A stretch of DNA of 37,290 bases from Bacillota bacterium (GTDB lineage: Bacteria > Bacillota > Sulfobacillia > Sulfobacillales > JAIMBI01), in the NCBI GenBank assembly GCA_021846505.1, contig JAJZWV010000001.1, positions 1 to 37,290 of the forward strand, given 5' to 3'. Numbering within the stretch: the stretch's first letter is position 1; each line of letters begins with the position of its first letter. A program made the translations under genes and the position numbers. The notes beneath the pieces are model-generated. The model did no database searches and was not told the DNA's origin. It was given only the letters and a program-made list of their open reading frames with translations. Below, in pieces: positions 31,880 to 37,290 of this stretch.

Positions 31880-31899
31880 AGGTGTGCTATCACATTGTA
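31879..31899. promoter_or_regulatory. Fucose-regulon operator, site D, overlapping a -10 box
   Basis: CAGGTGTGC, centre TAT, CACATTGTA. The left arm equals that of site A in eight of nine bases; the right arm is degenerate. On the minus strand it contains TACAAT (31899-31894), a good -10 for the fucosidase unit, with a weak TTCCCG 17 bases upstream. Regulator binding here would cover the -10 and start site, so repression is the likely mode. Confidence 0.55.
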
Positions 31900-32056
31900 C
31901 ATCTGAGGGGTTACCACGGGAAGCGGTTTCCGTCAATATGGAACGCGACTAGACTTGCCGTCTCTCCGGAGGGCGGCGAGAGGAACCACAGGACGGGACA
32001 CGGCCCCTCGGGTCGCCGGAGAACCCCTATACAGCCAGATAGGAAGTGTGGGCACC

Positions 32057-33397
32057 GTGCAGATAACCGGGGCAGACGTCTACGACGTGCGCTTTCCCAC
32101 CTCACGCAGCGCGGCCGGGTCCGATGCCATGAACCGCGATCCTGACTACTCCCTGGCTTACGTGGTTTTGCACACCGATCATCCGCTGGGCTTGGCGGGC
32201 CACGGGTTCACCTTCACGATTGGGCGCGGCAACGAACTGTGTGCCGAGGGTATCCGCAGCTACGCTCGACTGGTGATCGGGCGCAAGGTGGAGAGCCTCA
32301 CGAGAAACCTCGGCGCGTTTGCGCAGTCCCTCACCAACGAGAGCCAAATGCGATGGCTTGGCCCCGAAAAGGGTGTGGTGCACTTGGCGGCTGCCGCGGT
32401 GATCAACGCCGTGTGGGATCTTTACGCCAAGTGCGAAGGGAAACCCCTGTGGAAGCTTCTGGCCGACATGGATCCAGTGGAGTTGGTGCGCGCGGCCGAC
32501 TTTCGATACGTCACGGACTTTCTGACGGAGGCGGAAGCGATCGAGCGGCTGGAGCGGGGTCGATTTGGCCGCACCCAGCGAGAGCGGGAGATGGTTAGGG
32601 ATGGATATCCCGCCTACACAACCTCGGCAGGGTGGTACGGCTATGATGACGAGCAGATTCGGATGCTCGTGCGAGACGGGATTCGTGCAGGATGGACCCA
32701 CTTCAAGATCAAGGTGGGGGGAGATCCAGCCGTGGACCGGCGGCGCGTGGCGTTGGTCCGCAAGGAAATCGGCCCCACCCACGTGCTCATGCTTGACGCA
32801 AACCAGGTGTGGGGGGTAGACGACGCGGTCCGGTGCATACGAGACCTCGCGGAGTTTGACCCATGGTGGATGGAGGAGCCCACCAGTCCCGATGACGTGC
32901 TGGGCTATGCTGCTATCGCCAGGCAGGTGGCGCCGATCCCACTGGCCGCCGGTGAACACTGCCACAATCGCGTGATGTTCAAACAGCTATTTCAGGCGAA
33001 CGCGATTGGCTTTTGCCAGTTGGACGCTTGTCGCCTGGGAGGCGTGAATGAGGTGCTCACCGTGATGTTGATGGCGGACAAGGCGGGGATCCCCGTCTGC
33101 CCCCACGCGGGCGGCGTCGGACTGCCCGAGTATGTTCAGCACTTGGCCCTGTTGGACTACATTTCTGTGAGCGGCAGCCTCCGAGGGCGCACCTTGGAGT
33201 ATGTGGACCATCTTCACGAGCATTTCGTCCACCCGGCTGTCGTGACGGGCGGACGCTACCAAGTGCCTGCGGCCCCGGGATACAGCGCGGACCTTTACCC
33301 TTCCGCGCTCGCGGCGTACCAGTACCCAGACGGCGAGGCATGGAGCGGATCCAAAGACCCCTCGCGCGACGGAAGGAGCGGCCCGACTTTGGAGTAG
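32057..33397 (+). CDS. fucD: L-fuconate dehydratase (enolase superfamily)
   Basis: A 446-residue protein; GTG 32057 is chosen (AGGAAG upstream; GTG 32048 also possible) because DVYDVRFPTSRSAAGSDAMN then DPDYSLAYVVLHTD is the standard N terminus of L-fuconate dehydratases. Catalytic residues fall one position before those described for the Xanthomonas enzyme: Lys217-x-Lys219 (KIKVG), Asp247, Glu273, Glu300, His350 and Glu381. The enzyme removes water from L-fuconate to give 2-keto-3-deoxy-L-fuconate, with Mg2+, in the cytoplasm. It is divergent from the fucosidase unit, sharing two operators, and is followed after 66 bp by the IclR gene, probably on one transcript. This is the most specific marker of the pathway. 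Confidence 0.94.
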   Translation: MQITGADVYDVRFPTSRSAAGSDAMNRDPDYSLAYVVLHTDHPLGLAGHGFTFTIGRGNELCAEGIRSYARLVIGRKVESLTRNLGAFAQSLTNESQMRWLGPEKGVVHLAAAAVINAVWDLYAKCEGKPLWKLLADMDPVELVRAADFRYVTDFLTEAEAIERLERGRFGRTQREREMVRDGYPAYTTSAGWYGYDDEQIRMLVRDGIRAGWTHFKIKVGGDPAVDRRRVALVRKEIGPTHVLMLDANQVWGVDDAVRCIRDLAEFDPWWMEEPTSPDDVLGYAAIARQVAPIPLAAGEHCHNRVMFKQLFQANAIGFCQLDACRLGGVNEVLTVMLMADKAGIPVCPHAGGVGLPEYVQHLALLDYISVSGSLRGRTLEYVDHLHEHFVHPAVVTGGRYQVPAAPGYSADLYPSALAAYQYPDGEAWSGSKDPSRDGRSGPTLE

Positions 33398-33463
33398 ACT
33401 ATTGGCGGGCCATCTTTTGGGAGACGGCCGAGGTTTAGGGATTCAACACAGGGGGGCTGCTGC

Positions 33464-34279
33464 ATGGAGCGCGACCTCGGCGCGACGGCTGACACCCTAA
33501 GACGCAATCGCTCCTATGCGCTGCGCCATGCGCTGTCCATCCTGGACACCCTGGCGGCCCAAAGGAGCGCCGACGGCATCACGCTCAATCAATTGGTCCA
33601 GTCCACCGGCCTTAACAAAAGCACCGTGCTTCGTCTGCTGGCTCCTTTGCTGGAGCGGCGCATCGTTGCTAAAGACACCGCCACCGGCACATACCGAATG
33701 GGACTCCAGGTGGTTGAGTGGGCAGAAGCAGTCCTCGAAGAGACGGAGATTGTGCGCATCGGGTCCTCTCATCTGCACCGGCTAGTAGAAGATACCGGCG
33801 AAACCGCCTTTCTGGTGGTATATGACGACGGCGACGTGGTATATCTGTCGAAAGTGGAAAGCCCCAATGTCATTCGTATGTCGTCGCAAATCGGCACGCG
33901 CACTCCTGCGTACAGCACCTCCAATGGCAAGGCTATGCTGGCGTTCCTGCCGCCCGAGGAAACCGAGCGAGTCATCGCGCGAGGGCTCACGGCGTTCACA
34001 GTCAATACGATCACGTCGCCCGACGTCCTTCGGGCAGAGCTGGCCGTGGTCCGCGAGCGCCACTTCGCCGTTGACGACGAGGAGAACGTAGCGGACGCCC
34101 GCTGCGTGGGCGCTGCTGTGCGTGACCGGCAGGGTCGCGTCGCGGGCGCCATCAGCCTCGCGGGGCCGGCGTTTCGTATGGAACGCTCGCGGCTTCTGGA
34201 CCTTGGTCCACGCGTGGTGGCCACCGCAGACGCCATCTCGCGAGAACTGGGGTTTGTTCCACGGAGACCCCCTACCTGA
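33464..34279 (+). CDS. IclR-family transcriptional regulator
   Basis: A 271-residue protein from ATG 33464 after GGGGGG. The N-terminal winged helix covers residues about 15-75 (HALSILDTLAAQ, LNQLVQSTGLNKSTVLRLL, TGTYRMGLQ). The C-terminal effector domain has GETAFLVVYDDGDVVYL, the TPAYSTSNGKAMLAFLP block and DDEENVADARCVGAAV, all standard in IclR. Such proteins sense small acids such as sugar acids or 2-keto acids and bind short palindromes. It is the only regulator in the fucose block and lies directly behind fucD, so it is the likely reader of sites A-D. Its ligand may be L-fuconate or 2-keto-3-deoxy-L-fuconate (inference). Confidence 0.9.
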   Translation: MERDLGATADTLRRNRSYALRHALSILDTLAAQRSADGITLNQLVQSTGLNKSTVLRLLAPLLERRIVAKDTATGTYRMGLQVVEWAEAVLEETEIVRIGSSHLHRLVEDTGETAFLVVYDDGDVVYLSKVESPNVIRMSSQIGTRTPAYSTSNGKAMLAFLPPEETERVIARGLTAFTVNTITSPDVLRAELAVVRERHFAVDDEENVADARCVGAAVRDRQGRVAGAISLAGPAFRMERSRLLDLGPRVVATADAISRELGFVPRRPPT

Positions 34280-34501
34280 AATCCCCATGCGGGGCTACCC
34301 ACGACCCTTGGCACGCCTATGGACCCCCACTTCGGCACCGCACCTCGCGCCTGCAGCACAGCCGATTGGCATCACAGTGTCTTGACCGGGGTGGGGATCT
34401 CCAGCTTTCTGCGGGATGCACTCACCAAAGGCCTTCCCCTCGGTGCGCCACATAGCTGGCGGCGCCGGGAGTCATGCTGACAGCGGAGGTGCGGCACACA
34501 G

Positions 34502-34798
34502 ATGAATCGCGAGGGCAGGGGTTCAGCGGCCGATGGCGGGGTGTCGGCTGGCGATGCGGCGATAGACGCGGTGGCCACCTACGTGCGGGACGCGCTCGCG
34601 TCGCGCCGGGGCGCCGGGCTGGATGACCGCTTGGTGGGCCTGGCCAACCGGCTGACGGCGGATCCAGCGCCGGCGGGCAATGCCTGGCTCTATGCCTCGT
34701 GGCAGGCGGCCACGCCCGATGAGCGGCAGGCGCTGGCCCACCTGATTATCCGGACCGTGGGCCACGCCCACTTTCCCCCCGAATCGGATGGCCCTTGA
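34502..34798 (+). CDS. Small hypothetical protein
   Basis: A 98-residue frame from ATG 34502, with GGAGGT eleven bases upstream. It is not recognised. Predicted mostly helical (AIDAVATYVRDALASRR, LDDRLVGLANRLT, ATPDERQALAHLIIRTVGHAH), soluble and without cysteines. It converges with the DUF998-like gene. Composition is like a real helical protein and unlike the Arg/Pro-rich artefact frames, but the minus-strand frame over it is also open, so coding status is moderately sure. Confidence 0.5.
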   Translation: MNREGRGSAADGGVSAGDAAIDAVATYVRDALASRRGAGLDDRLVGLANRLTADPAPAGNAWLYASWQAATPDERQALAHLIIRTVGHAHFPPESDGP

Positions 34799-34824
34799 CG
34801 GCGGCGCGCTGCCGATGACCTCGC

Positions 34825-35409
34825 CTACAGCAGGGCCGCCGCCAGAAGGACACTCCACACGATGGCCAGCACGTAAAACACGCGCTCGACCGCGCCAAAA
34901 CTGCGCGGGGCTCCCGCAGATGACCGGCCCACCAGCACCATGAGCAAGAGGCACGCCGCCATGCCGAGGCCCAGCAGGCGAGACGGGCCGGCGAACCCAG
35001 CCAGGGCAGCCGACGCCACGCCCGCGCGCAGGTGTTGGGCGGCCAGCGCGATGCCGACAAAGGCAGCGGCGGCCAACACCCCATGCCAGCGGCCCGTGGC
35101 CGTCCGCGGCGCGTCGGGTGCGTCCATGGGAAACCAGCTGATCGCCGCGCGGGCCAGGACAAAGACGCCCAGCGCCACCAGCTCCAGGCGGCCGCCGATT
35201 CCCCCCTGCACCAACGCCCAGAGCAGTCCGGCGCCGGCCAGCGCAAACGCCAGAGTGGCGGCGCGGTACCCGCCCCGATACGGCGTGATGCCGTACTGGC
35301 TGACAGGGTTTTGAATCGGCGACAGCCCCGTGGGCGCCAGGTGGAGATACACGAGACTCCCCACCGTGCCCGCCAAGCCCAGCAGCGCCACCAGCGCGGC
35401 CACTTCCAC
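34825..35409 (-). CDS. DUF998-like integral membrane protein
   Basis: About 194 residues with six hydrophobic stretches. GTG 35409 is favoured because GGAGGTG lies eight bases upstream; ATG 35424 is possible. The first extracellular loop contains GLSPIQNPVSQYG, close to the motif that DUF998 proteins carry, and FPMDAPDAPRTATGRWHGVLA matches their second conserved loop (D-x-P-x-x-x-T-x-x-G-x-x-H). The function of the family is unknown. It is divergent from a MarR regulator with a perfect palindrome between them, so it is probably the regulator's target, perhaps in membrane stress or solute tolerance. Confidence 0.75.
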   Translation of the reverse strand: MEVAALVALLGLAGTVGSLVYLHLAPTGLSPIQNPVSQYGITPYRGGYRAATLAFALAGAGLLWALVQGGIGGRLELVALGVFVLARAAISWFPMDAPDAPRTATGRWHGVLAAAAFVGIALAAQHLRAGVASAALAGFAGPSRLLGLGMAACLLLMVLVGRSSAGAPRSFGAVERVFYVLAIVWSVLLAAALL

Positions 35410-35426
35410 TTCCGGCACCTCCATAT

Positions 35427-35443
35427 ATGCAACCCAGTTGCAT
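35427..35443. promoter_or_regulatory. Perfect palindrome, likely MarR operator
   Basis: ATGCAAC, spacer CCA, GTTGCAT: seven-base arms matching perfectly, in the gap between the divergent DUF998-like and MarR genes. Size and shape fit MarR dimers, and the location suggests both autoregulation and control of the membrane protein. Confidence 0.65.
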
Positions 35444-35464
35444 AAAAGGGAGTATGATGGGGCC

Positions 35465-35950
35465 ATGGGCAGGGTGTCAATCGGGCGGCATCGGTTTGGG
35501 GATTTGCTGGCGCTGGCGCGCGCCAGCTGGGTGGCGCAGATGGCGGCGGCCCTCGCCGAACGCGGCTATCCTGGCTATCGCCGCACCGACGCGTGGCTAA
35601 TGCGGCGGCTCCTGTTTGGCCCGCTGGCCATCACCCAAGTGGGCCCGCTGCTGGGCGTGACGCGTCAGGCGGGCCGCAAGTTCGTCGGCGGCTTGCTTGA
35701 CCGGGGATATGCCGCCACGGAATCCGACCCCCACGACCGCCGGCGGCTGAATGTCATCCTGACACCCGCCGGCCACACCTATGCCGCTGCCGTGGTCGAG
35801 GTGATTGCCGCACTGAACCAGGCGCTGGCGGATCAGGTGGACCCGGGCGACCTCGCCGCGGCCGACCGCGTGCTCCGCGCGGTGCTGGACGAAGGGGCCC
35901 GCCGGCGGACGGACCAGCAAATCGCGCCGCCGCCGGGGGACCCGTGCTAG
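35465..35950 (+). CDS. MarR-family transcriptional regulator
   Basis: A 161-residue protein from ATG 35465 with AAAGGGAG thirteen bases upstream. The winged-helix core is visible: LLFGPLAITQVGPLLGVTRQAGRKFVGGL (helix-turn-helix), then the wing RGYAATESDPHDRRRLNVILTPAG with the D-x-R motif, followed by a C-terminal dimerisation helix. The TPAG end of the wing is a MarR hallmark. It likely represses itself and the divergent membrane protein through the 17-bp palindrome. The end of the gene is 10 bp from the stop of the convergent permease gene. Ligand unknown. Confidence 0.83.
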   Translation: MGRVSIGRHRFGDLLALARASWVAQMAAALAERGYPGYRRTDAWLMRRLLFGPLAITQVGPLLGVTRQAGRKFVGGLLDRGYAATESDPHDRRRLNVILTPAGHTYAAAVVEVIAALNQALADQVDPGDLAAADRVLRAVLDEGARRRTDQQIAPPPGDPC

Positions 35951-35960
35951 CGGCGCCTCC

Positions 35961-37289
35961 TCAGCCCATATCCCGCAGGCGGGGCTCCTCGTCCTGCTGC
36001 TCCCGGACATCGTCCGCGAGGATGGTCCCCATCGTCCGGGCCAGGTCCGGGCGGCGGCGCGCGATGCGCCAGCCATAGAGGGCCGCCAGTGCCATCACCC
36101 CGGCCACCACGAGCGGAAAATCCGCATAGGGGGCTTGCTGGCCCGGAGCGGCCATCGCCAGCAGCGGCGGGATCATGACCAAGGTGCCCAGCAATGGCCA
36201 AAGCACGTGCGCCGTCCAGCGAAAATCCTGGGGATGGCGGCGGCGATAGTACACGGGCAGGGCCACGTTCACGGCCATGTAAATCAGCGCGATCGGGATG
36301 CCCGCCAGCGATCCCAAGTAGCCAAACAAGGTGATGGGCGGCACGGTGGCCCCCCACACCAGGGTGGCGGCTAAGCCGATGCCCAGGTACACAATCAGGG
36401 CGGTGCTGGGTGCGCGCCGCTGGGTCACATGCGACAAGGGGGCAGGCAGCAACCCATCGCGAGCGGCGCTGAACAGCATCCGGGCCTGCCCGTTGGTCGC
36501 CCCAATGATCTCGGCCAGTGTCGACGTGAAGCCCGCCAAGTAAGCCACGATCAGGAGCGGCCCCAGAACCAGCGCGCCCACCGTGATGAGCGGGACCGGC
36601 TGGCGGGCAATGTAGCTCGCATCGCTGTGCAGCGCCATCGTCGTGATCCACGACAAGCCCAAGTACACCACGGTCGCAAAGCCCAGGCTGATGTAAATCG
36701 AGCGAGGAATCAGGGTCCGCGGGTGCTTGGTCTCCTCCGCCAAGCCCATGGAGTTGCCGACGCCCGTAAACATCCAAATCGCCAGGGGAAACCCCAGCCC
36801 AATGCCGGCCAATCCCCCCTTCAGGTCGGCGGGGTTGAAGGCAGCAAAGGTCAGGGGCCCCTGATGGTGCGCCACGGTCAGGACGGCAATCAGCAGGATG
36901 GCCGCCATCTCAAAGAAAAACCCGCCCACCAGCCACCGGGTGGAAATCTTGACGCCGCGCACCATCAGAACTCCCAGCCACCCCACGAGCGCGATAGCAA
37001 TGCCTTGCCAACTCCAGTGGACATGCAGAAAGCGCGCGAGAATAATCGCCGTCCAGCCTCCCAGGATGGCCATCAGGCCAGCGCCCGACGCAATATAGCC
37101 AAAGGCCGCGGTCACGGCGGTCACAACGCCGGCGACCGGCCCAAACGCGGTGCCGATGTACGTGATGTACGACCCACTGGACGGCATCTTCACCGAAAAC
37201 TGCGCGATGCTGTTGGCGTGAAACAAGATGGCGATGGCCACGATGGCAATCGTCAATCCACTGGCGGCACCTGCTCCCTGAGCAATAAC
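35961..37289 (-). CDS. APC-superfamily amino acid/polyamine permease, 5' end outside window
   Basis: About 443 residues are visible and the frame stays open to the window edge (VIAQGAGAASGL continues upstream), so the N terminus is missing. Visible are the helix with SVKMPSSGSYITYIGTAFGP (the conserved S-G-x-Y segment of TM3), GVGNSMGLAEETKHPRTLIPRSI (the E-E-x-K-x-P-x-x-x-I-P loop motif) and FTSTLAEIIGATNGQARMLFSAARDGLLP. These are standard for the APC family in the cytoplasmic membrane. The C-terminal tail is charged (DDVREQQDEEPRLRDMG). Substrate is an amino acid or amine, not further defined. It is convergent with MarR and probably unrelated to the fucose block, though a D- or L-amino-acid uptake link cannot be ruled out. 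Confidence 0.85.
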   Translation of the reverse strand, partial: VIAQGAGAASGLTIAIVAIAILFHANSIAQFSVKMPSSGSYITYIGTAFGPVAGVVTAVTAAFGYIASGAGLMAILGGWTAIILARFLHVHWSWQGIAIALVGWLGVLMVRGVKISTRWLVGGFFFEMAAILLIAVLTVAHHQGPLTFAAFNPADLKGGLAGIGLGFPLAIWMFTGVGNSMGLAEETKHPRTLIPRSIYISLGFATVVYLGLSWITTMALHSDASYIARQPVPLITVGALVLGPLLIVAYLAGFTSTLAEIIGATNGQARMLFSAARDGLLPAPLSHVTQRRAPSTALIVYLGIGLAATLVWGATVPPITLFGYLGSLAGIPIALIYMAVNVALPVYYRRRHPQDFRWTAHVLWPLLGTLVMIPPLLAMAAPGQQAPYADFPLVVAGVMALAALYGWRIARRRPDLARTMGTILADDVREQQDEEPRLRDMG

Positions 37290-37290
37290 G

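Noticed and set aside
31811-31936. Longer N terminus for the GH29 fucosidase
   Set aside because: The extension has no GH29 similarity, would run through the two operators and a -10 box, and a strong GGAGGGGGG precedes the internal GTG at 31810.
1-37290. CRISPR arrays, tRNA or rRNA genes, prophage structural genes
   Set aside because: No regularly spaced repeats, no recognisable tRNA cloverleaf or rRNA blocks, and no capsid, portal or terminase-like proteins were seen.

Overview
The window is GC-rich, densely coding DNA, probably from a Gram-positive (Firmicutes-like) bacterium. Many genes use GTG or TTG starts behind strong AGGAGG-type ribosome binding sites, thymidylate synthesis is of the ThyX type, and there is a sedolisin (S53) acid-peptidase gene. 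Taken together this resembles acidophilic, heterotrophic lineages such as Sulfobacillus or Alicyclobacillus relatives. That placement is inference; no rRNA or tRNA gene was seen.

Left edge (1-3.7 kb): the 3' end of an IS630-type transposase abuts a truncated vapC toxin gene next to an intact-looking vapB. An orphan MazE/RHH-like antitoxin and two MFS exporters on the minus strand follow. This looks like a scarred accessory zone.

Aromatic-acid cluster (4.0-12.4 kb): a divergent GntR/FCD regulator faces a tightly packed unit (SDR, lone PaaA-like diiron oxygenase, gentisate 1,2-dioxygenase-like cupin, acyl/aryl-CoA ligase, FAH-family hydrolase). A second unit follows (MFS transporter, maleate isomerase-like enzyme). 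Both promoters carry nearly the same 18-bp AT-rich sequence over a TATAAT box, so one regulator probably controls both. The lower pathway reads as gentisate -> maleylpyruvate -> maleate + pyruvate -> fumarate. The upper pathway appears to work on a CoA thioester with a single-subunit diiron oxygenase, which is unusual.

Middle (12.4-16.9 kb): thyX with an unusual signature spacing, a hairpin-rich non-coding stretch, and an S53 peptidase gene broken by one frameshift.

L-fucose regulon (16.9-34.3 kb): GH29 alpha-L-fucosidase, a second probable glycosidase of no family I can name firmly, GH116 beta-glycosidase, an L-fucose-type aldose 1-dehydrogenase (AKR), a fuconolactonase-type amidohydrolase, L-fuconate dehydratase, an SDR (probable 2-keto-3-deoxy-L-fuconate dehydrogenase), a zinc alcohol dehydrogenase, a Gfo/Idh/MocA oxidoreductase and an IclR regulator. 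Interleaved are a D-threonine-aldolase-like PLP enzyme, an M55 (DppA-type) D-aminopeptidase, a cytoplasmic class A beta-lactamase-like serine hydrolase and a family 5 (peptide-type) solute-binding lipoprotein. A palindromic motif (GGTKTGC, ATA/TAT centre, GCAnACC) occurs in front of four transcription units and joins the fucose genes to the D-amino-acid genes. This previously unremarked combination, suggesting uptake and breakdown of a fucosylated conjugate that also carries D-amino acids, is the main discovery candidate.

Right edge (34.3-37.3 kb): a small hypothetical gene, a DUF998-like membrane protein divergent from a MarR regulator around a perfect palindrome, and an APC-family permease running off the end.
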